Position numbers and translations under genes: made by a program. DNA of 24,164 nt from an uncultured Alistipes sp. (lineage in GTDB: Bacteria; Bacteroidota; Bacteroidia; Bacteroidales; Rikenellaceae), in the NCBI GenBank assembly GCA_937899895.1, contig CALBQR010000023.1, positions 1 through 24,164 of the forward strand, in the 5' to 3' direction. Shown one piece after another: positions 7,916 through 15,835 of the stretch (positions are counted from its first letter, which is position 1; each line of letters starts with the position of its first letter). The notes under the pieces were generated by a model. That model saw only the letters and a list, made by a program, of their open reading frames with translations. It made no database searches and was not told the DNA's origin.

Positions 7916-8467
7916 ATGAAAGTAGAACAGAACAAATTTGTAGCGGTAGATTACAAGCTGACAGTTGACGGTCAGATCGCTGACCAGTCGCACCCCGAAC
8001 ACCCCCTCGAATTCATCTTCGGTACGGGTATGTTGCTTCCCAAATTCGAAGAGGCTATCCTCGGTAAAGAGGTTGGCGACGAGGTGGCTTTCACCCTCGC
8101 TCCCAAAGATGGCTACGGTGAGGTGATCGCAGAGGCTATCGTTGATCTGCCCAAGAATATATTTATGATCGACGGCAAGATCGCCGACGAGATGTTGTTC
8201 GTTGGCAATCAGGTACCTATGAGCGACAATCAGGGCAACCGTATGCTCGGCACCATCCGCGAGGTGGCAGAGGAGAGCGTTAAGATGGACTTCAACCACC
8301 CGATGGCCGGCAAGACACTCAACTTCGAGGTTAAGGTCGTAGGCGTACGCGACGTACAGCCCGAAGATCTGGCTCCGAAGGGGGGCTGCGGTTGCGGCTG
8401 CGAGCACGACAGCTGCGGCGACGAGTGCGGCGATGGGTGCGGTTGCAACGACGGCTGCTGCCACTAA
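7916..8467 (+). CDS. slyD: SlyD-like FKBP-type peptidyl-prolyl isomerase with metal-binding tail
   Basis: Predicted cytoplasmic folding factor that isomerises proline peptide bonds and acts as a chaperone; SlyD homologues also bind nickel and assist metalloenzyme maturation. Residues 1-70 and about 125-147 form the FKBP core, with GTGMLLPKFEEAILGKEVGDE and the APKDGYGE turn. Residues 72-125 are the insert-in-flap chaperone domain typical of SlyD. The tail from 157 to 183 is almost only Gly, Cys, His, Asp and Glu, with nine cysteines and histidines at 164 and 183; the tail of E. coli SlyD is richer in His. The start is the only ATG fitting the conserved N-terminus. It is probably transcribed alone: a strong bidirectional terminator follows. 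The metal bound is not predictable from sequence. Confidence 0.93.
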   Translation: MKVEQNKFVAVDYKLTVDGQIADQSHPEHPLEFIFGTGMLLPKFEEAILGKEVGDEVAFTLAPKDGYGEVIAEAIVDLPKNIFMIDGKIADEMLFVGNQVPMSDNQGNRMLGTIREVAEESVKMDFNHPMAGKTLNFEVKVVGVRDVQPEDLAPKGGCGCGCEHDSCGDECGDGCGCNDGCCH

Positions 8468-8501
8468 TCGTTCGGGCCGAAAGGCTACGTATCAACAAAA
8501 G

Positions 8502-8535
8502 AAATCCCACTTCGATCACGAAGTGGGATTTTTAT
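8502..8535. terminator. Bidirectional terminator between slyD and cdaA
   Basis: A perfect 13-bp stem (8502-8514 with 8519-8531, AAATCCCACTTCG and its complement) encloses a 4-base loop. The plus strand continues in T residues (8529-8533), which suits slyD. The minus strand continues TTTCTTTTG, which suits cdaA, whose stop is 27 bases away. It serves both convergent genes. Confidence 0.9.
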
Positions 8536-8558
8536 TTATAGCGGAATATACTCCGAAG

Positions 8559-9386
8559 CTATTTTGCCTGCTGCTGATTACGCTTAAAACGGCGGAAGAA
8601 ACGATCGGCCGAACGCGTACGTTCCACGTTCATATTGAGGCGTTTAACCAACACCGACTTAAACTTGTCAGGTTCGATATCGCGCTGGATAACACCACCC
8701 TGCGCAATCGAAAGAGCACCCGTCTCCTCCGACACAACCAGAATAATTGCATCCGAAACCTCGCTCATACCCAACGCTGCGCGGTGGCGCGTTCCATACG
8801 ACTTGGGCACCTGCGACTGGGTTGAAGGCAGGATGCAACGCGCCGCAACAACACGATTGCGATTGATGATGATTGCGCCATCATGCAGCGGCGAATTCTT
8901 AAAGAAGAGATTCTCCAACAACGACGACGACACCTTTGCATCTACCGCAATACCACCCTCGGCCATAAGACTCAAATCGCTGGTCTGTTGCAGAACGATC
9001 AGTGCGCCCGTCTTTGTTGCCGACATATCGACACAAGCCTTTACCAACGAATCGATATCGAGGTCGCTATCGTTATTTTCGCGGCCAAACAGGCGCGAAA
9101 GACTATGGTTCTGTTGCAGGCCGAGCATCTGCAAAAAACGGCGTATTTCGGGCTGGAAAATCACGACAACAGCGATGATACCCACGCCGATAAACTGTCC
9201 TAAAATGCCCGAAAGAAGCTCCATATTGAGCGCACGGACCACGATGTACATCAGATAGAGCATAACTACGCCCAAAATAATGCTGAATGCACTCGTGCCA
9301 CGCGTTACGCGATACAAGTAGTAGAGCATCAATGCCACCAAAAGGATGTCGATAACATCGATTATGCCGATATGAATAAAGCCCAT
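8559..9386 (-). CDS. cdaA: Diadenylate cyclase CdaA (c-di-AMP synthase)
   Basis: Membrane-bound enzyme that joins two ATP into cyclic di-AMP, a second messenger for osmotic and envelope homeostasis. Three hydrophobic helices at about residues 7-26, 33-52 and 56-77 give the CdaA-type membrane anchor. The DAC domain follows, with the metal motif DGA at 169-171 and the ATP-binding GTRHRAA at 198-204 containing RHR at 200-202, then the conserved SEETGALSIAQGG. Its 275 residues are normal for the family. No regulatory gene such as cdaR or glmM adjoins it; in Firmicutes those genes usually do. It has its own promoter, which overlaps the secDF terminator, and shares a terminator with convergent slyD. 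Confidence 0.96.
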   Translation of the reverse strand: MGFIHIGIIDVIDILLVALMLYYLYRVTRGTSAFSIILGVVMLYLMYIVVRALNMELLSGILGQFIGVGIIAVVVIFQPEIRRFLQMLGLQQNHSLSRLFGRENNDSDLDIDSLVKACVDMSATKTGALIVLQQTSDLSLMAEGGIAVDAKVSSSLLENLFFKNSPLHDGAIIINRNRVVAARCILPSTQSQVPKSYGTRHRAALGMSEVSDAIILVVSEETGALSIAQGGVIQRDIEPDKFKSVLVKRLNMNVERTRSADRFFRRFKRNQQQAK

Positions 9387-9411
9387 CTTTGATTTACTGA
9401 TTTCGTTTCCG

Positions 9412-9443
9412 CAAAACTACACAAAAAAAAGAAGACCCGCAAC
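9412..9443 (-). promoter_or_regulatory. Promoter of cdaA
   Basis: On the minus strand GTTG (9440-9443) stands 20 bases before TAGTTTTG (9412-9419), a full match to TAnnTTTG. The predicted leader is only about 15-20 bases. The -33 box lies in the loop of the secDF terminator hairpin, so terminator and promoter overlap. Confidence 0.65.
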
Positions 9444-9461
9444 GATTTACGGGCCTTCTTT
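9422..9461 (-). terminator. Intrinsic terminator of secDF
   Basis: The stem pairs 9428-9439 with 9450-9461 (AAAGAAG-CCCG against CGGG-CTTCTTT, one A/C mismatch) around a 10-base loop. On the minus strand it is followed by a run of about eight T residues (complement of 9423-9430). It starts about 25 bases past the secDF stop. Confidence 0.85.
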
Positions 9462-9485
9462 CGTCGTTTTAATCCTTTCGGATGA

Positions 9486-12400
9486 TTAATTCTTCTTATT
9501 CTTACCCTTGGTCATCATCTCGTAAGCAACGGGAGTTGCAACGAATACCGACGAGTAAGTACCTACGATGATACCGAACATCAGGGCGAATACGAAACCA
9601 CGAATAGTCTCACCGCCGAACAAGAAGATCGCCAACAGAGTTACGAACGTCGTACCCGAAGTATTCAACGTACGCGACAGAGTCGAGTTGATTGCCTTGT
9701 TGATGTTATCACCGATAGTGCGCTTCGGATAGAGTGCCTGGTACTCACGGATACGGTCAAAGATAACCACGGTATCGTTGATCGAGTAACCGATGATGGT
9801 CAGGATCGCTGCAATGAACGACTGGTTGATCTCCAATGCGAAGGGCAACAGACCGTACAGCAACGAGAACAGACCCATTACGAGCAGAGCGTTGTGGGTC
9901 AGCGAAACGACTGCACCCATACCCCACTGCCACTTCTTGAATCGCATCATAATGTAGAGTGCGATTGCAATCAGCGAGAAGATAACTGCCAAGAATGCCG
10001 AACGAGTCATATCGCGCGCAATCGAAGGACCGATCTTATCTGCCGAGATAATACCGTTCTGGTCAGTCTGCGTGCTGGTGAAACCGTCGAGAGTGATGTC
10101 ATACGAGTAGAGACCCTTCAAGTTCTCATAGAGCAGCTGATCAACCTCTGCGGTTGCCTCCTCCGAAGTGTCATCGAACTTGTACTGGGTTACGATACGC
10201 ATCTGGTTCTCATCGCCATACTGCTTAACCTCCAAGCTGACGCTGCTTGCATCGCCGGGGAAAGCGTTCTCCAATGCACCACGAACTGCATCAGCCGATA
10301 CATTCTGGTCGAAACGAACTACGTATGCACGACCACCGGTGAACTCAACGCCCATATTGAAACCGCGAATTGCAAACGATGCAATCGACAGAACGAGCAT
10401 AACACCCGAAACGATGTAAGCAACCTTACGCTTACCGATGAAATCGAACTTGGTGTTAGCCAGCAGGTTCTCCGACCACTTGTACGAGAACTTAACATTC
10501 TTACCCTTCTTGATCAGTGCGTCGATAATCAGACGAGTGATATAGATCGAAGTAAATACCGAAGTGATGATACCGATGATCAAGGTAGTCGCGAAGCCCT
10601 GAACAGGACCGTTACCGAAGATGAACAGAACGATACCGGTAATCATAGTGGTCAGCTGACCGTCGATAATTGCCGAGTAAGCATTGCTGTAACCATCCTT
10701 AACAGCCATCGAGAGACCCTTACCTGCGCGAAGTTCCTCCTTGATACGCTCGTATATAATTACGTTAGCATCCACTGCCATACCCATCGTAAGCACGATA
10801 CCTGCGATACCGGGCAGAGTCAGAACTGCACCAAACGACACCAAAAAGCCAATCAGCAAGAAGAGGTTGGTGATCAATGCGATGCACGAAATCCAACCAC
10901 TGGTGCTATAATAAACGCACATATAAACCAGTACCAGCAAGAATGCGATCACGAACGAGAACATACCTGCGTTGATCGACTCCTGACCCAACGAAGGACC
11001 TACAACGGTATCCTGGATAATGCGCGACGGAGCGCGAACCTTACCCGACTTCAATACATTAGCCAAGTCCTTTGCCTCGTTGATGGTGAAGTTACCGGTG
11101 ATACGCGACTGGCCACCGTCGATTACCGACAATACGTTGGGAGCCGAATAGATGTAACCGTCCAAAGCGATTGCGATTGCGCGACCGATGTTCTGGCCGG
11201 TCAACTGTGCCCACTTCTGCATACCCTCCGAGTTCATCGTCATCGAAACCTCGGCATCAGCACCCTGACGAGCGTAATCTGCCGTAGCATCAACTACAAC
11301 GCTACCATCCAGAGGAGCCTTTCCATCGAAGGTGTTAGCCTTAACAGCGAATAACTCGAACTTGCCATCGAAAGGATCTGCAACACCCTCTGCTGCTGCA
11401 CGCTTGTTCTCGTAGGGCTTAACGCTCCACATAAAGCGAACATCGCGGGGGAAGAGAGCCTTGATCTGGGGCATAGCCAGATACTTATTTACAATAGTGG
11501 TATCGGTCGAAGTTGCGTAACCAATAATCGGGTTGTTTGCATCAGCATAAACTGCACCAGGGAACAAACGAACAAACAGGGGATTCATCTTCTCCTGCTC
11601 CTCGAAGCTCAAACCCTCGGTTGCAACAGCCTCCTCCGAAGTCTGCTCTGCAACCTCTGCTACCAATGCGTTATCCTCTGCGGGAGCTGCCTCCTCGGCA
11701 ACCTCCTCTGCCTCAACAACCTCGGCGGGAGCTGCGCTCTCGGCCTTGATGTTGCGCAACAGAGCATCAGCCTGCTCCAAAGCACCCATCAGCTCGTTGG
11801 TGCTATAAGTCTCCCAGAACTCCAACGAAGCGGTACCCTGCAACAGCTTACGAACACGTTCGGGCTCCTTTACACCGGGGAGCTCGACCAAAATACGGTT
11901 CGAGTTGGGCAGACGCTGGATATTGGGCGAGGTTACACCGAAGCGGTCGATACGCGAACGCAAGATGTCGTACGATGCTGCGATAGCGTCGTCGCTCTCT
12001 GCACGCAGAACCTTCAAAACATCCTCATCTGTCGAGTTTGCGTTGATCTCCTTCATCGACGGAGTGTTGAAAATCAGCGCCAAAGGCTGACCACCCGATA
12101 CCTGGGCATAATTCTTTGCGAAGATCGAGATGTAATCACCACCATCACGAGTCTGCTCGGTAGTCAAACTCAATGCTTCGAGGAACTTGGGATCCTGCGA
12201 GTCGTCCGACAACGACTTCAATACATCACCCTGCTGAACCTCCAACATTACGTTCATACCACCCTTCAAGTCCAGACCGAGGTTGATCTCCTTCTCCTGG
12301 CACTCTTTGTAGGTGTATTCAATGATACCCAAGTTATAAACAGGCTGATTCTTAACCGAATCAAGGTACTGCTGCTCCATCTTGTCCTGAAGCTCAACCG

Positions 12401-12527
12401 GGTAGGTAGCAGCATACTCTGCTGCCTTCTTCTCAACTCTGCGCGTTACAAACGAGAACGAGAGCTGATAAACACAGGCAATCGCTAAAAGGAATGCCAA
12501 TAGTTTAATTGCGCCTTTGTTTTGCAT
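9486..12527 (-). CDS. secDF: Fused protein translocase subunit SecDF
   Basis: Inner-membrane component of the Sec machinery that uses the proton gradient to pull translocating proteins to the outer side. The single 1013-residue chain joins SecD (about 1-690) to SecF (about 690-1013). SecD shows LGLDLKGGMNVMLEV at 83-97 and the membrane motif GMAVDANVIIYERIKEE near 580; SecF shows GVEFTGGRAYVVRF and SINDTVVIFDRIREY. Twelve membrane helices are expected and hydrophobic blocks fit this. Residues 262-303 in the first periplasmic domain are an Ala/Glu-rich low-complexity stretch, likely a flexible linker. yajC is not adjacent. It has its own promoter and terminator. Confidence 0.97.
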   Translation of the reverse strand: MQNKGAIKLLAFLLAIACVYQLSFSFVTRRVEKKAAEYAATYPVELQDKMEQQYLDSVKNQPVYNLGIIEYTYKECQEKEINLGLDLKGGMNVMLEVQQGDVLKSLSDDSQDPKFLEALSLTTEQTRDGGDYISIFAKNYAQVSGGQPLALIFNTPSMKEINANSTDEDVLKVLRAESDDAIAASYDILRSRIDRFGVTSPNIQRLPNSNRILVELPGVKEPERVRKLLQGTASLEFWETYSTNELMGALEQADALLRNIKAESAAPAEVVEAEEVAEEAAPAEDNALVAEVAEQTSEEAVATEGLSFEEQEKMNPLFVRLFPGAVYADANNPIIGYATSTDTTIVNKYLAMPQIKALFPRDVRFMWSVKPYENKRAAAEGVADPFDGKFELFAVKANTFDGKAPLDGSVVVDATADYARQGADAEVSMTMNSEGMQKWAQLTGQNIGRAIAIALDGYIYSAPNVLSVIDGGQSRITGNFTINEAKDLANVLKSGKVRAPSRIIQDTVVGPSLGQESINAGMFSFVIAFLLVLVYMCVYYSTSGWISCIALITNLFLLIGFLVSFGAVLTLPGIAGIVLTMGMAVDANVIIYERIKEELRAGKGLSMAVKDGYSNAYSAIIDGQLTTMITGIVLFIFGNGPVQGFATTLIIGIITSVFTSIYITRLIIDALIKKGKNVKFSYKWSENLLANTKFDFIGKRKVAYIVSGVMLVLSIASFAIRGFNMGVEFTGGRAYVVRFDQNVSADAVRGALENAFPGDASSVSLEVKQYGDENQMRIVTQYKFDDTSEEATAEVDQLLYENLKGLYSYDITLDGFTSTQTDQNGIISADKIGPSIARDMTRSAFLAVIFSLIAIALYIMMRFKKWQWGMGAVVSLTHNALLVMGLFSLLYGLLPFALEINQSFIAAILTIIGYSINDTVVIFDRIREYQALYPKRTIGDNINKAINSTLSRTLNTSGTTFVTLLAIFLFGGETIRGFVFALMFGIIVGTYSSVFVATPVAYEMMTKGKNKKN

Positions 12528-12614
12528 TGTTTAGAAATGTTTATTTATTGTTTATTTTGTTACGTATTTTCCTACGCATTCGGCTACGTCATTACATAAC
12601 TCGCCAATAGGGCA

Positions 12615-12646
12615 CAAAAATAGTAATTTTTCTCTAAATACACACC
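12615..12646 (-). promoter_or_regulatory. Probable promoter of secDF
   Basis: TATTTTTG on the minus strand (12615-12622) matches the -7 consensus TAnnTTTG fully. The -33 region is poor (GGTG at 12643-12646 with a 20-base spacer). The leader would be about 80 bases. Confidence 0.5.
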
Positions 12647-12850
12647 TTTTTCCTTAAAATTCTCACCTTTGAGGCTATTTTGTTGCTCTGAACGTCAGCG
12701 AAGAAGACTTTTCGCGCTAATTTATCTGTGCCTTTATGCGGCGTGTCATCATCGGCAGGTCGTCATTGGGGCGAGTCCCCCGCCCTCCAATAATCAGCCA
12801 ACAAAGCTCACTGCCATTTTTAGCGAATTAATTGGGAATTAGAGATTGGG

Positions 12851-12889
12851 AATAAAAAAATCCCGACCTCCGTGAATGGAGATCGGGAT
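12851..12889 (-). terminator. Intrinsic terminator of dnaK
   Basis: The stem pairs 12860-12871 with 12878-12889 (ATCCCGA-CTCC against GGAG-TCGGGAT with one C/A mismatch) around a 6-base loop. On the minus strand it ends in seven T residues. It begins about 25 bases past the dnaK stop. Confidence 0.9.
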
Positions 12890-12914
12890 CATTTGAAATT
12901 TTATCGAGCGAGGA

Positions 12915-14825
12915 CTACTTCACCTCCTCAAACTCAACATCTTCGGGCTGCTGCTGACCACCCTGTGCGCCGCCATTCTGCTGTGCGCCACCCTGGGCGT
13001 TCTGTGCCTGCTGCTGTTGAGCCTGCTGGCTTGCGTAGATATCCTGCGATGCTGCCTGCCAAGCGTTGTTCAACTCGGTCATAGCTGCGTCGATAGCTGC
13101 CAAATCAGCCGCCTTGTGAGCCTCCTTCAACTTACCGAGAGCACCCTCGATAGCAGCCTTCTTGTCAGCGGGAATCTTATCACCGTACTCCTTCAACTGC
13201 TTCTCAGTGGTAAAGATGTGCGAGTCGGCAGCATTGATCTTCTCGATACGCTCCTTCTCCTCCTTATCCTTTGCTTCGTTAGCCTTTGCCTCATCGCGCA
13301 TACGCTGGATCTCCTGCTCGGTCAGACCCGACGATGCCTCGATACGGATCTTCTGCTCCTTACCCGTACCCTTATCCTTTGCCGATACGTTCAGGATACC
13401 GTTAGCATCGATGTCGAAGGTAACCTCAATCTGCGGAACGCCACGCGGAGCTGCGGGGATACCGTCGAGGTGGAAACGACCGATCGACTTGTTGTCGCGT
13501 GCCATAGGACGCTCGCCCTGACATACGTTGATCTCAACCGAAGGCTGGTTGTCCGACGCAGTCGAGAATACCTCGCTCTTGCGGGTCGGGATAGTGGTGT
13601 TAGCCTCAATCAGCTTGGTGAATACGCCACCCAGAGTCTCGATACCGAGCGACAGCGGAGTAACGTCGAGCAGAAGCACATCCTTAACCTCACCGGTCAG
13701 CACACCGCCCTGAATCGAAGCACCGATAGCTACAACCTCATCGGGGTTCACGCTCTTGTTGGGGGTCTTGCCGAAGAACTCCTCTACAACCTTCTGGATT
13801 GCAGGGATACGGGTCGAACCACCTACCAGAATAACCTCATCGATCTGCGAAGCCTGCAAACCTGCATCGCGCAGAGCGATCTTACAAGGCTCGATGGTCT
13901 TGCGTATCAAGTGGTCGCACAACTGCTCGAACTTCGCGCGGGTCAAGGTCATTACCAAGTGCTGCGGAATACCGTTTACGGGCATAATGTAGGGCAGATT
14001 GATCTCGGTCGAGGTGGTCGAAGAGAGCTCAATCTTTGCCTTCTCGGCAGCCTCCTTCAAACGCTGCAATGCCATTGCGTCCTGACGCAGGTCGATACCG
14101 TGCTCCATCTTAAACGACTCGGCCATAAAGTCGATCAGTACGTGGTCGAAGTCATCACCACCCAGGTGAGTATCACCATTGGTCGATTTAACCTCAAATA
14201 CGCCATCGCCCAATTCGAGGATCGAAATATCGAACGTACCGCCACCGAGGTCATATACGGCGATCTTCATATCCTTGTTCTTCTTATCCATACCGTAAGC
14301 CAAAGCTGCGGCGGTAGGCTCGTTGATGATACGACGTACCTTCAAACCTGCAATCTCACCTGCCTCCTTGGTTGCCTGACGCTGCGAGTCCGAGAAGTAT
14401 GCGGGAACGGTAATTACCGCCTCCGATACCTCGGTGCCCAGATAGTCCTCTGCGGTCTTCTTCATCTTCTGCAAGATGATAGCCGAGATCTCCTGTGCAG
14501 TGTACTGACGACCGTCGATATCCACGCGGGGAGTGTTGTTGTCGCCACGATTTACGGTGTAGGGAACGCGAGCGATATCGCCTGCAACCTGATCGTAGGT
14601 CTCACCCATAAAACGCTTGATCGAGAAGATCGTACGCTTGGGGTTGGTGATAGCCTGACGCTTTGCAGGATCACCCACCTTACGCTCGTTAGCGTCGGTG
14701 AATGCTACAATAGAAGGGGTTGTGCGATGACCCTCGCTGTTGGGGATTACGACGGGCTCGTTGCCCTCCATAACTGCTACACACGAGTTGGTAGTACCTA
14801 AATCGATACCGATAATCTTTGCCAT
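12915..14825 (-). CDS. dnaK: Molecular chaperone DnaK (Hsp70)
   Basis: Cytoplasmic ATP-driven chaperone that folds new and stress-damaged proteins with DnaJ and GrpE. The 636-residue chain opens with IIGIDLGTTNSCVAV, then shows the Hsp70 signatures YDLGGGTFDISILE and VILVGGSTRIPAIQ in the ATPase domain. The hydrophobic linker VLLLDVTPLSLGIET precedes the substrate-binding domain, and the Gln/Gly-rich C-terminus ends PEDVEFEEVK. No grpE or dnaJ lies next to it, so it is a stand-alone gene here. An AAGGA sequence (complement of 14831-14835) stands 5 bases before the ATG, unusual for this window. Regulation is probably through the TGTCA-type sites upstream; no HrcA CIRCE element is visible. Confidence 0.99.
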   Translation of the reverse strand: MAKIIGIDLGTTNSCVAVMEGNEPVVIPNSEGHRTTPSIVAFTDANERKVGDPAKRQAITNPKRTIFSIKRFMGETYDQVAGDIARVPYTVNRGDNNTPRVDIDGRQYTAQEISAIILQKMKKTAEDYLGTEVSEAVITVPAYFSDSQRQATKEAGEIAGLKVRRIINEPTAAALAYGMDKKNKDMKIAVYDLGGGTFDISILELGDGVFEVKSTNGDTHLGGDDFDHVLIDFMAESFKMEHGIDLRQDAMALQRLKEAAEKAKIELSSTTSTEINLPYIMPVNGIPQHLVMTLTRAKFEQLCDHLIRKTIEPCKIALRDAGLQASQIDEVILVGGSTRIPAIQKVVEEFFGKTPNKSVNPDEVVAIGASIQGGVLTGEVKDVLLLDVTPLSLGIETLGGVFTKLIEANTTIPTRKSEVFSTASDNQPSVEINVCQGERPMARDNKSIGRFHLDGIPAAPRGVPQIEVTFDIDANGILNVSAKDKGTGKEQKIRIEASSGLTEQEIQRMRDEAKANEAKDKEEKERIEKINAADSHIFTTEKQLKEYGDKIPADKKAAIEGALGKLKEAHKAADLAAIDAAMTELNNAWQAASQDIYASQQAQQQQAQNAQGGAQQNGGAQGGQQQPEDVEFEEVK

Positions 14826-15259
14826 AATTTTCCTTATTTTTTAATTGTTATACTTATTTTCTATATTTTTCGTGTCGTCTTCGGACTTTTCAAACTTCCC
14901 GATCTTTCGAGACCGCTTGTTTTTTTCAATGCCGCCCTCGGCGACGACGCTTTTCTTTGGAACAAACGCTATACCAAACCCGAAATTGGCCTTTTTTGGC
15001 ATACAGACAGCAAAAACAGACACTCAAAAGACTGCCAAATGTCATATTTGCTGACAAAAAGGCTGACACATTGTCATTCTTAAACCTATTTTGCGGCCAT
15101 TAGTTTATTGCCACACATCGGGTCTGCATCTAAAATTTTCCCCGATCTGGTCTATTTCGCAAGGCAATTTTGCCCCTCACCACCCCCAAAAATGAGGTCA
15201 GAGGAGGGCCTTCGCGAATGGAAAAATTAGAGTAATTTATCCGATTTTGCCTAAAAAAT
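14826..15259. other. Intergenic region between dnaK and the small HTH gene
   Basis: No gene is supported here. It should hold the dnaK promoter, but I found no full match to TAnnTTTG with a proper -33 box on the minus strand; the nearest is GACATTTG (complement of 15036-15043), which lies within the TGTCA/TGACA cluster. A short palindromic word, GGCAATTTTGCC, occurs near 15163. Short open frames on both strands at 14841-15054 have AT-rich, protein-unlike composition. Confidence 0.4.
15040..15076. promoter_or_regulatory. Cluster of four TGTCA/TGACA half-sites upstream of dnaK
   Basis: TGTCA at 15040-15044, TGACA at 15052-15056, TGACA at 15064-15068 and TGTCA at 15072-15076 lie within 37 bases, in the order sense, inverted, inverted, sense. 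Centres are 12, 12 and 8 bases apart. Dense, symmetric half-sites far upstream of a heat-shock gene suggest binding by a stress regulator or several subunits of one. They differ from the CIRCE, HAIR and CtsR sites. The binding protein is unknown to me. Confidence 0.5.
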
Positions 15260-15290
15260 TTTGTTGTTACAAAAATCTTTTATACTTTAG
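15260..15290 (+). promoter_or_regulatory. Promoter of the small HTH gene
   Basis: TTTG (15260-15263), a 19-base spacer and TACTTTAG (15283-15290) match the Bacteroidetes -33/-7 pattern with one mismatch in the -7 box. It places the transcript start near 15297, downstream of an in-frame ATG at 15247, so the real start codon must be the one at 15328. Confidence 0.65.
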
Positions 15291-15327
15291 TACCACTGAA
15301 AATATCAACTATAAAAGAAATACAACT

Positions 15328-15573
15328 ATGATTATCACTTTCAACGAACTCAGAAGAATCAAAGACAAGTTGCCCAGCGGCAGCTCGCAGCGTATCGCAG
15401 ATGAACTCGGTATCGACGTTGACACCGTACGTAACTATTTCGGTGGCAATCACTTTGAGTCGGGTCAGGTAGTGGGTGCTCACTACGAGAAGGGTCCCGA
15501 TGGCGGTGTTGTAACTCTTGACGATACAGCTATTCTCGACGCTGCGATGCGCATTTTGAACGAGCTGAAATAA
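15328..15573 (+). CDS. Small helix-turn-helix DNA-binding protein (81 aa)
   Basis: Predicted small DNA-binding protein of a type widespread in Bacteroidetes without an assigned role. The central segment QRIADELGIDVDTVRNYFGG (residues 20-39) has the spacing of a helix-turn-helix, with DVDTVRNYF as recognition helix. The rest is GPDGGVVTLDDTAILDAAMRIL, likely a short strand and a C-terminal helix. An ATG 27 codons upstream is in frame, but its extension has no conserved look and lies before the predicted transcript start, so I take the ATG at 15328, preceded by an AT-rich leader. It stands alone with its own promoter and strong terminator, suggesting high independent expression. Its targets cannot be read from the sequence. 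Confidence 0.75.
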   Translation: MIITFNELRRIKDKLPSGSSQRIADELGIDVDTVRNYFGGNHFESGQVVGAHYEKGPDGGVVTLDDTAILDAAMRILNELK

Positions 15574-15631
15574 TTGGTTTCGACAATCCGCAAAGGGCAA
15601 GAAACATATTTAAGTTCAACCCAAAACTATT

Positions 15632-15663
15632 AAGTGCCGAACACGATTGTTCGGCACTTTTTT
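15632..15663 (+). terminator. Intrinsic terminator of the small HTH gene
   Basis: A perfect 12-bp stem (15632-15643 with 15648-15659, AAGTGCCGAACA and complement) surrounds a 4-base loop and is followed by a run of six T residues (15658-15663) on the plus strand. Confidence 0.9.
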
Positions 15664-15711
15664 ATTCGGCTCATAATTCAACGGCACATTGGAGGCGAGA
15701 TACGTCCTGCG

Positions 15712-15761
15712 AATTAAAAAATATAGGCTGCCAACCCTCTTTGGGTGGCAGCCTATATTTT
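15712..15761 (-). terminator. Terminator at the end of the RND efflux operon
   Basis: A long stem pairs 15718-15733 with 15746-15761 (AATATAGGCTGCC and complement), with CCC/GGG pairs inside and a 5-base loop. On the minus strand it runs into T residues followed by AATT (complement of 15712-15720). It lies about 75 bases past the PII-like gene and closes the minus-strand operon. Confidence 0.85.
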
Positions 15762-15835
15762 CGTTGCAGGTTACAGAACAGAGCACACAGAAAAGGTGTG
15801 CAAACGCCCCAATCGGCAACCTTCGGTCAGAATGA

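Larger units (their letters stand above)
12528..12914. other. Intergenic region between secDF and dnaK
   Basis: These 387 bases hold the secDF promoter near the left end and the dnaK terminator at the right end. The middle (about 12680-12800) is more GC-rich than the flanks and contains GGGG-CGAGT-CCCC at 12768-12780. On the minus strand one frame is open for about 25 codons and ends DDLPMMTRRIKAQIN, but it has no convincing start and no known domain. I do not call a gene here; the block may be a dispersed non-coding repeat. Confidence 0.4.

Noticed and set aside
9894..11354. A 486-codon open frame opposite secDF
   Set aside because: Antisense shadow of the secDF coding sequence, with no recognisable motif or start signal.
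13017..14801. A 594-codon open frame on the plus strand opposite dnaK
   Set aside because: It is a shadow frame of dnaK produced by codon bias; its translation has no domain and is rich in Leu, Arg and Cys without pattern.
15247..15327. 27-codon N-terminal extension of the small HTH protein
   Set aside because: The extension contains the predicted promoter and looks unconserved; the start at 15328 fits better.
14826..15327. CIRCE (HrcA) or HspR HAIR element before dnaK
   Set aside because: No TTAGCACTC-N9-GAGTGCTAA or CTTGAGT-N7-ACTCAAG dyad is present; only a lone ACTCAAA word occurs.
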